Of a DNA stretch of 64,000 nt, positions 27,689-40,400 are shown in pieces (position 1 is the stretch's first letter; each line of letters starts with the position of its first letter). Both the position numbers and the translations under genes were made by a program. The notes under the pieces are model-generated. The model was not told where the DNA came from, ran no database searches, and saw nothing but the letters and a program-made list of their open reading frames with translations. This stretch comes from Amphibalanus amphitrite. Its lineage: Eukaryota; Arthropoda; Thecostraca; Balanomorpha; Balanidae. The stretch covers positions 744,001-808,000 of the forward strand of contig NW_024881704.1 of NCBI RefSeq assembly GCF_019059575.1. Direction: 5' to 3'.

Positions 27689-30131
27689 TCTAATAATGTT
27701 CGTAAATAGCTCCATCCGCAAGTGACGGTTTGTGAAACATTTGCATTATATAATTATGATTCGAATTTCGAACTCATTCATTTTTTTATCAGATGAACTA
27801 ATTTCATGAATAACGAGGCTATTTACTGAATCTCATGGCACTGCAATGAGGCACTATGTCATTTAATTGTTATGAATGTTAATTGTTAATAACTCGACAG
27901 TCGACTCATCATTATGCATTGCCTGGTGAGTGGTGATTGGCTTACACAATCCAGCTTTACAATCGCTTACGATGCGTTTGAACAAAATTCCTGCTTTCTT
28001 GTCTCTTCGGTTGTTTGTGAGTGACGTCTCTGTTTCAATTTTGTTTTGTTTTTATAAAAAAAAAAATCAGAGGTAAGGGGACAGAGGAGAGGATAATATC
28101 ATAAATATGGCAAAGTGCATGGTTTGCATGTGGGCAGACTCGAGGGGGGCAGACTGAAACGGGGACTGAAACGGTAATGAACTTTGCATGCTTGGGAGCA
28201 AAAGTTGTGGCCGGGGCCGGTGCTGCGTTTGCGCGCGCGTGTCTGCCCCTGCGTGGAGGTCAAACGAAGGAGGAATGGGGTTATAGGGGATGGGCATTGA
28301 CACCGGTCACCGGGCACTACGAGGCTCAGCTCCACACTGACACTGGTGCATTGAGATAAGAGGCTCAAGATTTTTATAGGTGTTCAGTCAAGTGAAATTA
28401 AGGACCTCAAAGTAAGGCTTTTTTCATTATGAACCAAGCTGAAGCAGACAAGATAGAGAAAAGAGGCATTTGCTTTCTTACACCTTGATTGATGCTTTTG
28501 GTGGAAGTTTTATGCATGACGTAAAATGTGTTGGTGATGTAGATGTGTTTTGACATGCTCGTGCCTTGTGGTCCATGAAGAATAACATTTGCAGTTTCAG
28601 AAGCGTGATATCAAGGATCCAGGATGCTATGCGCATTGGGTTACGATGCACATGCCAATGTGCAAAATTTACCTGCATTACAAAGATTATCAAGTTTTTG
28701 CTTTTATTGTGCTCTGCATTTCAAGTTTAATTCTTAAAGTATGTACCCCTAGGTAGTGTAAATTTCCTTTGCATAAGTAAGGACTCTTTTTGATCATCTT
28801 AGACTCCAGAATGTGGATCCCAGGGATCCTCATCCTATGAGGATGGTCATATGATTGTAATTAGTAGATATAATGGACATTAAAGGATCTACCTTGTATG
28901 TCTGTTGTGCCCTGGATATGAGGTAACTTTTACTGGTGGCTTTGAGTTCCAGAGAAGGCTGCTGAAGCACAAACATATTGGATGGTTTGATTTACTGTAG
29001 AAGAGTTTCCAGCACCGCAGTCCGCATACCCTGTCAGCTTGTGGTCATAGGAGTCTGTGGTGGTTGGAGTACCTACTGCTCTGAAACGGGGTCTGACTCA
29101 TAGGTCGAAATCTGATTAGTTGACATCTGGATCTGATAGTCTAGGTTACTGAGACCAGAAACATGCCTCGTCCAATGTCTACAGACCAATTCCAGGAAGC
29201 ATAAGCTATCCACATTCCACATACCCGATGTGCCGTGCCACACGCAAGAACAGTTCACCATCAAAGGCCCTACAGGCGTGCTGAAGAATGTCATCATAAA
29301 TCCTGGGAACCGTGAAACAGTATGTTTAAACAAATTGGTTTAAATCTACATTGGCTCATTGGCGTTTGAACTACATATCTTAAACCTGAAAAACCAATGA
29401 TGTTAGGTAAAACACAAATAGGGCATAGGGGCATAGGCGATAGGGTAGGTAAGGTGTCTAGTCTCCCCATACCTCAATATATTGAATTGATAACTTTTGA
29501 GTCGCTTTTTTTCGCCGGAAATTTTCCGGACTCCAAATCTGGCCGCTTCACCCTGGTCAGTGGGGATTAGTATGGACTCTGACCCCATCTCGTGTTTATT
29601 ATTGCCGGGTTTGTTTATTATTGCTGGAGTGAGCGGCGAGAATGATCTCGATTTTCAGGGAATCGGTCGCAGACGCGGACTTGCGCTTGCGTAGCCCGCA
29701 TAAAAGCGCTGGCTGAGTGGTACTGTTGTGGTTTGCCGGTGGTGGTGCGTGCGGCTGTGTCGAGTGGACTGCTATAAATGATAGCGTGTAGTCATCATTG
29801 GGATCATTCGCAGCGTTGTAAGTATTCAATGATAGAGAATACCTTATGTACATATAATGTGGTGTTAAAGAGATGGTATGTTTTGACGATCAACCTCTTC
29901 CCACCTTTCTTCTCCTTACCCGATTCATAATCCATTTTTTACCACCGATACCAGAATCCCTGGGTTCATTCAATCAGTACCCTGTACTGTATCCAGTATC
30001 CACCATCCATTCTAACCTCTTTCTATCCCAAGGACATGAAATCTACCCCGACTTAGCACGACATGCCGACTGGATGTTGTTATGACATTGTTATGACATG
30101 TTTTTCTCACTATCTGGAAGGTCGCTAGCTG
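27689..30131. other. Gene-free region upstream of the HDAC gene
   Basis: No exon is recognised. The sequence is AT-rich to about 29.4 kb. Nearer the HDAC gene there is an ATAAAAG box at about 29700 that could be a distal core promoter, but no mRNA evidence is available. Confidence 0.35.
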
Positions 30132-30171
30132 TCAGTCTACTCATCCAGTCCAGTTAGTGAGGGCGGCCGCC
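30132..30171 (+). promoter_or_regulatory. Candidate initiator and Kozak context of the HDAC gene
   Basis: TCAGTC (30132-30137) matches the arthropod initiator consensus TCAGTY and would give a 5' UTR of about 40 nt. The start codon at 30172 lies in GCCGCCATGG, an ideal Kozak context. No TATA box is found 30 bp upstream of the initiator. Confidence 0.45.
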
Positions 30172-33100
30172 ATGGATGACCTGTTCCCGGCGGTGCGCTC
30201 TGTCGCCACGGGCCTGCTCTACGATGAGGAGCTGATGCTGCAGCACCGCTGTCTCTGGGACCCCGAGTTCGAGGAGTGTCCCGAGCGGCTCCGATCTGTC
30301 CTGGAAAGGTGAGGAATGGATATCGGGGAGTGTGGGCTTTGTACAGGATCACTGTACTATTACTTTGTATTGAGGTTTCAGGTTTATGCGTATTTTGGTC
30401 ACACTTCATTGTGAGCTTGTACATGCATTACTATATTACATATCTATCAGTATGTCTTATATTTTAGATTTAATCGACTGGGCCGCTGATCTGTGCTATA
30501 TCTCGATGTCAGGTGTCGTGAAATGTAACGTAGCGTGTAGCCATGTAACGTGTTAGTCGCAGCAGGTCATGCGCCGTGGGATGACCCTGACCTGACCATT
30601 TACCGACCTCAGATGTCGGGAGCTCGGTCTGATGGAGCGCTGTGAGCGCCTGCCGTGCCGGCCGGCCACAGAGGCCGAGCTGCTCATGTTTCACACGCAG
30701 AGCCATCTGTCGACGGCCGCCGGAACCAGTGGCTGTCGCGATGTCGAGGCGCTGCAGCAGCTCTCGTCCAAATACGACACCGTCTTTTTTCACCCGGTGA
30801 GTGCATTGGAACGCTGGACGGTGTCTACTTAGTACTTAGAGCAGGTGTGAGACATGCAGAGTGTCGTTTAGAGTGCAGTGTTTCTGCCTTTAGCAGTGTC
30901 CCTCGTCATTCTCCCCCGCCCTATCGGCTAACTAACCCCCCGCCCTCCCCCGCGTGTGCCCCGTCGCCGCACCCCAGTCCACGTACAAGGCTGCGCTGCT
31001 GTCTGCCGGCTCCACACTGAGTCTGGTGGATGCCGTCATTGACGGCACAGTCAGAAACGGAATGGCGATTATCAGGTGAGGAGGAGGAACGGGAAGCTTT
31101 AACCTAGGGATGGGATAGCACTGGGCCGAGCACAGGATCATGGGCGGGACACAGCACGGTGCGGGGATTTTTTTCTGATGTGATCGCGAGACTGACGTTG
31201 ATGAGAGGGGGTGGGTCTATGGTCGGACACGGCATTGGGCTAAATCTGGGATTAGTAGGAAGCCGAGTCGCCGGGATTTTGGTATGGATATGGCTGATTC
31301 GGTAAAAAGGTGGGGATGGAGTTCCGGTGAGTTGGAGAGGTGTTTGTTGGTTCTAGACGATAGACAACGGTATACTAATCATTTTGCTTATGCATAATTG
31401 TGTCTTTTCGGAGCATGTCCTTGCCAGACTCCTGCCACACAAGATGCGTAGTATGTCCCAAATCAACAGATAACTGGATTTATCATCTCCCTACGATACC
31501 CTCGCCCATCCCCAGCTCTACTGCCCTCCCGATCTCCAATCCCCATGCTGTCTAATGTCTAACCCACCCCACCCTCCGCTGGTTCTCAGGCCGCCGGGAC
31601 ACCACGCCGGGCCCTCAGAGTTCAACGGCTACTGCTACTTCAACAACGTGGCGCTGGCAGCACTGCGCGCCGCCCAGCGTCGGCTCAAGGTGCTCATTGT
31701 GGACTGGGACGTCCACCACGGCCAGGGCACCCAGCGTGCCTTCTATGACGACGACAGGTCGGTCGGGGCTGACGGTGGCTTTTTGGGGGAGCGAATTATT
31801 ATAATCGGTTGTAAAAAAGTATTTTGCCTGCGGAGCTCTGCAGTCACACTCTTCTGTAATGATTTGGAGAAATTTATAACCCTTATAACTACGTTGTTAT
31901 ACAAGCCGAACATTGGAGGTAGGGACTATAAACATCAATCGACTAGATGTCGACTAGACGCACATCAATCGACTAGATGTGCGTGTACCAACAGCTAAGA
32001 CTGACATCGCCTCTTCTCGCGCCACCCTCCATATCTCTGCCAGGGTGATGTACTTTTCCGTGCACCGATACGAGCACGGTGAGTTCTGGCCCGGCCTGCG
32101 CGAGGGCGAGTACGACTGCGTGGGCGACGGGCCCGGCCTGGGACTCAACTGGAACGTGCCCCTCAACGGTACCGGCATGGAGGACCAAGACTATCTGGCG
32201 ATATGGCACCGGCTGCTGCTGCCCGCCGCTTATGAGGTGAGGAGGGGAGGGGAAGGGTGGAGAAAGGGGATAGAGCCTGTATAGGTATGTGTGTTATGTG
32301 ATTGTAGCCTTTGCTCTGCAGTTGGCACATGATGACAGAGTCTGAACCGCTGTCTACCCCGTCGTGTTTCAGTTTGCGCCGGATGTCGTGCTGGTCTCGG
32401 CCGGGTACGATGCTGCGCTCGGATGTCCCCAGGTGAGGCTATGAAAAAAAAACTAGCTGACTTTTTGTGGCGCTGATGACGGGATCGTTGACGTTTTGCT
32501 TACACTGCATACAATTACTACCAATTTAAATGATTAACCCGGGAAGAACTCTCCGATGGACGCTTGAACTGCTGACCTTCAATTTGGTTAATATCTGATT
32601 CGCCGCTTTTGCGTCTATCCATCAAGTTTTCTACTTATATATGAGAGCTTTTGTATTCATTACCTGACATTAATGCATCACTTTGGGCTCTGTACTACCG
32701 CTTGTATCTCTTCCACCGCCCTGTTGACTTCCAACCGTTCCCCTCCCGTTCGGTACCCCCAGGGTGAGATGCGGGTATCGCCGGCGTGTTTCGCGCACCT
32801 GACTCACTCTCTGATGAGCCTGGCGTCGGGCCGGCTGGCCGTCGTTCTGGAGGGCGGCTACTGCCTGTCTTCGCTGGCCGAGTCGGCCGCGCTCACCCTG
32901 CGCGCGCTGCTGGGCGACCCGCCGCCGCCGCTGCCGGCCCTGCTGCCGCCCTGCGACAGGTCAGACTGGGAACCGCTGTATGTCCGTTCGATAGGTGGAA
33001 CATTGAGAGGCAGTCGATCAGCTGAGAAACGCTGGTGTGAGAGATGTGATGGATTGTATCAAGCGGCTAGGGCTGAGGGAAATGCTGACCCATTTACTTG

Positions 33101-36100
33101 GAATTGGTGGTCGGCTTGTGTAAGGTGTGTAAGGGGGGGGGGGAGGTGGCCGGGGGGAGGAGGAGCCCTCCTGTAAATGGGAATATATGAGCCCGTTGGA
33201 GGGAGGCCTGAATAAAAAAAATATAGGGCAACACCTGGGATGATGCGAGGGAAAAAAAGTCGAAGGCTTATCCATACGACTTGTTAACAACCACCGTCGC
33301 ATGATGTGTCAGTTTTTCCGATGTCATGTTTTGACTCGTCTAAATAATGTATTGGCGAGAAGCCCCCTCCGTTGTGTCTGTCTTGTCTAATCTCTCATTC
33401 TGTATCCACATTTCAGTGTGGAGGAGACCATTCTGAACGTGGTGTCTTCCCAGCGGCGCAGCTGGGGCTTCCTGACGCTGTACGACACGTACCACCCGGC
33501 CCCGGGCGGGGGCGGCGGCGGGGGCGGCGCGGCGGCGGCCCCCGACCAGCACATCCCAGTGGTGGAGTACCGCGGCGACCCGCCGCCCGCCGACGCCACC
33601 TACCCCACGATCGGCGCGTGTCCCGTACAGAGCGAGGAGGAGAAGGAGCGCTACCGACGGGAGCTCGACCAGCTCAGAGAGGGTGCGTGAGGGAGACAGG
33701 GAGGGGTGTCAGTGGCTACTGACTAGTGGCTGGGTATGTGTGCCTCATTCGCGCCCTGGGTCGTAGCTGTCGGTACCCCCTGAGTAAAGTGAAGATACCT
33801 TTTGAAGTCCATTTAGAATATGTTTTCGGCTGTTCTTCAAAAAGATATCAAGCCTTCTCCCGTAGTTTTGTATGGTGTCAAAGCTGCAATTGGGAACTGG
33901 GTTAACGTTCATTGAAGAGAAATTTTTGAAAGGTTGCAGCATTCTTCCGTGAACTTAGGTGAACAGTGTAGGCATGAGCTCAGCTGACGTTTCGGATAAT
34001 ATAAAAGCTCGATAGCCATTAGGCGATGTGTGCCGCGTCTCTGCTGCTCTCCTGATTTTTGTTCCGCTCCTCAGATACAGACCTGTCTGTTGTGCCATGT
34101 CATCTGCTAGTGTCTCAATGCCCGACAGTGACAGTTGCTCTGTTCCGCAGACACCGATCTTACTGTGGCCCCGTGTCGTCTGGTGGTGGCCAAAACACAC
34201 CACCACCATCCCAACCCCATGAACGGGTGAGTGGTACAGCGCGACGCCCTTTTAGGTCACCGTGCTTTGAATTGCCACGTTTGTACAGTGTGCATTAGTA
34301 AACATAATTGAGTTCATCTTGAATGTTTGCTTTGAATACGTATACAATTAATTGTGTAGATGTTGGTGGGCTAAGTCGTGTATATTTCCCCTATCTGTAC
34401 GACACTCCGCTGACGCCTACCCTGTACCGTACCGTACTACAGGTACAGGGTGATTCGTTCAGTCTGTGGCGGCGCTGATGCAGGGCTGTCTGGAGGGGAG
34501 GGACAGTACAATATCCCATCTAACCCTCCCCTGCTCTACAGGGTGATTCGCTCCGAGTCTGTGGCCGCGCTGATGCAGGGCTGCCTGGAGGTGGGCGGCG
34601 GAGCAGACGCATGTCAGGAGGACGGAATCACAGAGGTCAGACGGAGGGAACAGATGGACTCGGACAGACCTGAACGTTCAAACGTTACTGATTTATTTTA
34701 TAGAAATATTTATGATTTGTTTATGATTTATGATAAAAACTTGGAATCAGTTGAGGAGTTGGTGTGACTGTCGTGCTTCTCAGCCCTGTTTAAAATTGCT
34801 TTCTGCCCACCCCTCGGCTTACCTCAGCCGCTCTCTCCCCTTCCCTCCGCCCTGTGTATCACTCCCACCCTCAGGACCTCTGATAACCAGCCCCCGTGCC
34901 GCTCACCCTCAGGCCATTGACGCCGTGCTGGAGGACCGGGCCGTGGCCGGTTTCTGCGCCTGTATAGAGCCGGACGGACCGGCCGCGGCGCGACACGCGC
35001 TCTCCCGCTGCCAGCGCCTCCTGGTGGTCGACTGGAGAGACTCGCCACTCTGCGGTCAGTCGCGGGAGGGCGGCCTGGCGCCGGGGACTGGTCGGTGGTT
35101 AGGGCAAGCTTCTGTCTCCTCGTGCGTTACATACACCCTCTTCATCAACACCCTCTTCAGTGGCGCTGATAGTGGCTGATAGTGTCCCCACCTTTCCACT
35201 CCATCGCCAGCGACTCCAGAGGGCTGTTCACGGGCCCTGTGTGCGGTCGGACCGCACACAGCCTCCAAGCTCCGCCCACTGCGTCCGTCACCGCACACCA
35301 GTGGCGCGGGAACCGGGGGGGCTAGGGGGGGGGGGCTGAGCCCCCCAGCTTTTCGGCTGGGGGGGCTCGTAATGTATTTGAGCCCTCCCAGCTGGAGGAA
35401 TCGAAATCGGAAATCTACCAACATAATTTCATAGATTCATACATAGGCGTGGGAACCGGGGGAGGGGGCAGTGGGGGAAGCTTGCCCCCACAACTCTGCG
35501 GCCGTGGGGGCGGTGCCCCACAACGTTTCATGAGGCCAGGAACCGTCGGGCAGCTTGTCCTCCCCAAATTAGGGGTTGTGGGTCACAAAGGAAGAAAGCA
35601 TGTAAGTGAAAAATCCATCTATTTCACTGGCTCGGCAACTCATTTGGCAGATTAAAACCTTTACTCCAGGTTGCCAAAACGGTAGTTTGTTCACTCAGCT
35701 GAGACGGAATACCTCACTTTTTGAAAATATTTTCTTTTTTTTGTTGTTGTTGGAAAGGCCAAGGTCTGAAAAATAAGTGGCCTAAAACCGGTGAGAAAAC
35801 TAGATTTGGGGGTACCCTAGGTTGATTTCTATTATGGTTCAGCCCCCCAGTCTGGAAGAAGTTCCCGCGCCACTGCCGCACACAGCGACCGCTGTGGCCG
35901 GCCGGGACTGGCCACAGCGGACCGTCCACCGCACGCAGCCGTGACGTCAGAGCCGCCTACCCATCCCCTACCCCCACGCCTGCTGAACGCACCGCACACA
36001 CCGCACGCAGCAGTGTGCGGTGCTCGTGAACACCCCTCTGACTGGTGTCTTGTGTTGCCCTGTCCCTGAGCTGTGTCCCCTGACCTCTATCTCTCCTCTC

Positions 36101-37462
36101 AGTCATCAGTGGCTCCCGACCGGGTTCTGATGGCGCCCGGACCCTGACCTCTGTATGTGACCTCTGTATGTGACCTCTGTATGTGACCTCTGTCCCTCCC
36201 CAGTGGCTCCCGACCGGGTTCTGATGGTGCCCCGCCCCTGACCTTTGTATGTGACCTATATGTCTTCCTTGTAGTGGCTCTCGACTGGGGTCTAATGCCG
36301 GCGTCTTGTTTCTGACCACTGTGTGACCTCTGTATGTGACCTCTATCCCTCCCCCCAGTGGCTCCTGACTGGGATCTGATGGTGCCCTGTCCCTGACCTC
36401 TGACTGTAACCTATCCCCCCAGTGGCTCCCGACTGGGGTCTGATGGTGCCCTGTCCCTGACCTCTGACTGTAACCTATCCCCCCAGTGGCTCCCGACTGG
36501 GGTCTGAGGGTTCCCTGCCCCTGACCTCAGTATGACCCCCCTCTCGCCGCAGTGGCTCCTGACTGGGGTCTGATGGTGCCCTGTCTCTGACCTCTGACCT
36601 GACCCCCCCCCCCGCAGTGGCTCCCGACTGGGGTCTGATGGTGCCCTGTCCCTCGGACGCCGAGGCCGTGGTTCTGACCATCTCTGGCGGCGGCTGCGAG
36701 GTGGTGAACCTGCACCACGACCAGAAGACCACCGCCGAGCTGTCGCCGACCGTCGAGCCGCTGGTGAGTAATCGCGGAGTCTTTTGTCCTGTGATTGCCA
36801 ACCCCAACTGGCTGCGGAAGCTGCAGCTGCTGCCCTCTCTTCCATGCATACAACCTGCTAAACTGGGTCATCCTCCATTATTTCTTTGTTTTGATGACTC
36901 CTTCGCTGACCCAGTGCCCTTTCTTTGGGCTCTGTCTCGAATCACCTTAGTGTGCTGTGTGTAGTTCGGCGGCCCGCCAGCTAACCGTGCCTCTCCGCGC
37001 CTCTCTCAGCTCTCGTGGGCGGGCGCGGACCGGATCCGCACGCCGCTGATGCTCGAGTCGCCGTCCCCGGACGTCAGCTGGGAGTCCGGCGAGGCGGTGG
37101 CGCTGCTGACGCAGCTGCTGCTGCCGCTGGCGTACCAGCTCTGCCCGCAGCTGGTGCTGCTGCTGGCCCCGGCCGTGCCGCCCGAGTCGGCCGCGCTGGC
37201 GGAGCACGTCACCCACCATCTGCGCGCGCTGGCCGGCGGCCGGCTGGTGGTGATCGGCTCGGACGCCTGTCTGCCGCCGCTGCTGGGCCGGCCGCCGCGG
37301 CCGCTGCCGCCGCTCGGCGCGCCATCTCTCGCCGCGTTGGCGAACCTGCGCCGCGCGCTGCGCCGCCAGGGGCAGCACTGGCCGGCACTGGCCGAGATGA
37401 AGAGGGTGCCCGAGACAGCGCTGGAGGGAAGGAAGCCCTCCACCTACGAGCCCTTCCACTGA
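30172..37462 (+). CDS. HDAC10: Class IIb histone deacetylase, HDAC10-like (13 exons)
   Basis: Zinc-dependent deacetylase of 737 aa. Exons: 30172-30308, 30613-30796, 30978-31075, 31590-31757, 32044-32236, 32373-32432, 32763-32959, 33417-33682, 34151-34226, 34542-34635, 34913-35054, 36618-36763, 37010-37462; all GT-AG with matching phases, stop TGA at 37460. Residues 14-345 form an intact catalytic domain: RPPGHH (140-145, catalytic His pair), VDWDVHHG with zinc ligands D180 and H182, third ligand D273 in SAGYDA, catalytic Tyr 313 in LEGGY. A Gly/Ala-rich linker (about 373-388) leads to a degenerate second domain (about 465-737) lacking these residues, as in HDAC10. There is no ubiquitin-binding zinc finger, which argues against HDAC6. 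Human HDAC10 is 669 aa. Oddities: the HDAC10 gatekeeper Glu aligns with Gln 280, and the N-terminal loop reads PEFE rather than PECE and is two residues shorter. HDAC6-like or polyamine substrate preference therefore cannot be assigned. Confidence 0.92.
31900..31990. repeat. Short imperfect repeats in HDAC intron 4
   Basis: CATCAATCGACTAGATGT occurs twice within about 50 bp and is itself partly palindromic (ACATC...GATGT), separated by CGACTAGACGCA. It sits about 60 bp upstream of the exon 5 acceptor and could fold in the pre-mRNA. No function is known. Confidence 0.6.
34440..34498 (+). pseudogene. Decayed tandem duplicate of HDAC exon 10
   Basis: ACAG|GGTGATTCG...TCTGTGGCGGCGCTGATGCAGG...CTGGAGG is an imperfect copy of the true exon 10 start (34542 onward), about 98 bp upstream. 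It keeps the acceptor-like CTACAG context but lacks 2 nt after GATTCG relative to the real exon, which shifts the frame, and it has no donor equivalent to that of exon 10. It is best read as a partial exon duplication that has decayed. Confidence 0.8.
35217..36040. mobile_element. Element with CAGAGGG terminal inverted repeats in HDAC intron 11
   Basis: The left end CAGAGGGCTGTTCACG and the right end (reverse complement CAGAGGGGTGTTCACG) match at 15 of 16 bases. Both are followed inward by GTGTGCGG-rich sequence. The CAG termini suggest hAT, but no clear 8-bp target duplication is visible, so the limits are less certain than for the inner element. It contains the separate hAT-like insertion 35299-35875. 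Confidence 0.6.
35299..35875. mobile_element. hAT-like non-autonomous element nested in HDAC intron 11
   Basis: Perfect 15-bp inverted ends CAGTGGCGCGGGAAC are flanked by a perfect 8-bp target duplication, CCGCACAC (35291-35298 and 35876-35883). G-runs follow the left end. The right interior (AAGTGGCC, then GAGAAA, then GATTTGGGGGTA) resembles the right interior of the large element ending at 63154, so the two belong to one family. No transposase is encoded. Confidence 0.88.
36110..36617 (+). repeat. Tandem array of decoy 3' splice sites before HDAC exon 12
   Basis: The exon 12 acceptor and its first 35-40 nt (CAG|TGGCTCCCGACTGGGGTCTG...) are repeated seven times upstream. Exon-like starts lie at 36110, 36204, 36275, 36359, 36423, 36487 and 36553, before the real one at 36618. 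The last spacings are 64-66 bp. Each unit includes a pyrimidine tract and AG. Read in the phase of exon 11, every decoy keeps the start of the exon (V-A-P-D-W-G-L-M or close) but hits TGA after 12-13 codons; only the last copy continues into coding sequence. Confidence 0.9.
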
Positions 37463-40400
37463 GCTCCAGCAGAGCGATGGGCAGCGGCTGACGGTTTCGA
37501 GGCGTGCTGATCATACTGTCAACCTTGTGCCGCGTGCCGGGGAGAGCGGAAAATAACTTGCCATATTTCCTTTTGATATTATATACTGCATGGTAAATAT
37601 TAACTCGAGCAGTTCCGATGCAATGCAATATGTTTTGTTCCGATTCTCCATGCATTTGTCTCGTCAACTATGTGCTTTCAATGTTTGGACCAATATGGAT
37701 GTATGCTTGCTAAAAAGTTGCGATGTGGCATGCGCGGATCAATAATGGCAGACAAATAATTACGCCAATCACGCGCAAGTACTTAAAACCATTGCGGGTA
37801 TTGTATGTAATTTGTAAGCGAATGGTAGCGTTGTTGTAATATCGATGTGCTGGTAGTTATAAGAATGGCATGCTTAGGCGCCATTCGATTTATAGGCGCC
37901 AGTAGGATTAATGCTAATGCTAATGCTAACATTTGCTTTTGTAGAGCTTGAGTTGTGTACTAAGGCTGTGCGGTTTTGGGTTGTTGGATTCCTTTGCGAA
38001 CGAGTGTGCATCGTTTTAAGGAAGTTTATTGAAGTGTTCGTCCCGGTAATTCTATTCCCGGTAAGTGCCGTTTCCCTTTAACGTTCCTACGCCCAGTCGT
38101 ATCACACTGTGTTCATAGGATAACGTAGTCTAGTCTGTAAAAAGACAGCCTCTCCCAAAAGACAAGTTTCTATGCTATGCTAATGCTCCTTTTGCGTGCC
38201 TATCGGATTATTTTCATGAGTATTTCAAATGTTTGATACCGTAAGGTGGGGCTATTTGAGACAGTGGGGCTATTTGAGACAGTATTTAAAATTGCTATAA
38301 AATAAAAACCACTTAAGATTCATGCTTAATTTTTTGCTCAGGCGATTTACTGCTCGATTCCACACCTCCCTGTGCAAAAATATCACACAAAAATCAAACG
38401 ATCGTCATTTTATAGCGGTTTTAAATACTGTCTCAAATAGCCCCACTGTCTCAAATAGCCCCACTTTACGGTAATGTTTTGTTGAGTCCCGTCATGCTGG
38501 TATTTTTACGTCTACCCTCATTGGGCATTATGTTCCTCGGGTTATTGAGTGGACGTTTTTGATAGATTGTGATGTAACTAGAAAGACAGAATAGCGATTC
38601 TTTCCCACGACAATCGTGCCTCGGCTTTCCTTTTACACTTGATTTGTATCCGATATATTGCATGTTTCCGATGGCCAATGTTCCCAGTTTCAGCTGCAAT
38701 CAGAGCGAACGATAATCAAACGAAGCCGCTCAAATATTGAACCCCGCCGAAGTTTTCCTGATAATGTACATACGCGTGTTTATCGTTCCTATGCTGCAGA
38801 CATTTGTCTCCGCGTCAATGTCTTCAGAATTCAGCTTCGTCACATGTCATCTTGTCACGTACTGCAGAGTCCCGAGCCCAGAGTGCGATGCATTTTGTTG
38901 ACATTTGTTACTCCAATGTATATCTACCGCTGAATGGTATTCCACGTAGCGAGTTTTGGCAAGTCCGATGAGTCTATGATCATCAGATGCCAGATGGGCG
39001 CAAACTGGTGTGCCAGTGAGACGCCAGTCGCCGGCTTGATGTGCCATTGTTGACGTCAATTTCGAAATACACAGCAAGCTGCTTTATGACTTTTTTGTTG
39101 GGTAGGCTAAAGTTTGGGATCGCAGATGGTTTAGCTTTGTACGGTTGCTGGCGAGTGTAGCGCCAGAGGTGCCGCTGTTTTGGCTGTAATTTTGTTTTCA
39201 GCATTTGTTTATTTGTCAATGACTAAACACGGCATCCTCAACAGCCCACCTCAACAAATTGCCAGCCGCTGTACTTTGTTCTTCTGCAAACGGATCCATC
39301 CGTGTATGACATCGCGATCGCTGATTAGATGAGCAACGAACGGCGAAAAAAAAAAATAACGGGATTGTTCATTGCTGCAGATCGTGAACAAACCAAGCAA
39401 TCAAATACCCATTTCTGTAGGTAGAAATGAAAAGGCCGTATACCAATGGTCTGCCGAAAGCCACAGTACAGTGTCCGAATTCATTACGCTATCGAGAAAA
39501 ATGGGAAACTGGCCGGGGGACGCCGCAGGTGTTCCCTATTGTCCAACGCCGAGTGGCCAATAGACATAGACTCACCGCTTGATTGAAGTGGTATGTCTTG
39601 CGATATGATTTTCAAACAAAGCTGATAGCGTTCTTTTTGTCATCCTGCTGCACACTGTGCACGGTACTTCAGAGCGGCTGAGTCCATCAAAGTATCACCG
39701 CTCAGCTGGCCAGGCGAGTGAGCCGTCAAACCCTGACAGACTGTCAGTGCGGAGACTGATCTGGCAGATGTGGCAGCTCGTCAGGCCGTCAACGGGCGAC
39801 TGACAGGCCGGCCCACTGTCAGTGATAGTGTGATTTGTGAGGAGGACAGGCGACTTTTTAGAAAATTTACGGTCAACCCAATTACGATTTTAGTGGATGT
39901 GATCATAAAAAATGGCTACGTGTTCGTGGTCATACGAAATTAGCACTGAAATGAAATCAGGGGTTGAAATCATGGGAGAAATTGTCAGAGCTTGCTCAGT
40001 CACCGTTGAACTTCCAATACAACAATGCGTTTATTCATCATGGTGAAAGGAATTGCCTTTATCTAGCAAGGTTGAATCATGATTGTTCTACTTCTAATCT
40101 CAAGCTTTGGAGCATGACTTCTGCCGTCTTCACATAGTCTTCTAGTCTTCACATGAATTTTGAGACTGCTTGGAGCTGCTAAATCTAACTGGCCCCCTTT
40201 CAAGAAAGAATACAACTGGCCCGGCTGGTTCCGTAAGGACGGGAAGCATCAGTACGGCTTCTATCCGGTCTCGGCCGGGATCTGACCCGGTTGGAGTCCT
40301 GATCCATCTATTTCCGGTTTTAATGACTACAACCCCTAGGCTATCCTTGTCTGCCGCTGTCATTTATATAAATAAGACATTGCACACTCCTGAGCCACTG

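Noticed and set aside
36411-36871. Minus-strand open frames with repeated S-R-E-P-L type units
   Set aside because: They are antisense readings of the tandem decoy-acceptor array in HDAC intron 11.
36947-37667. Long minus-strand frames over the last HDAC exon
   Set aside because: Antisense shadows of GC-rich coding sequence; the plus-strand frame joins the spliced HDAC protein.
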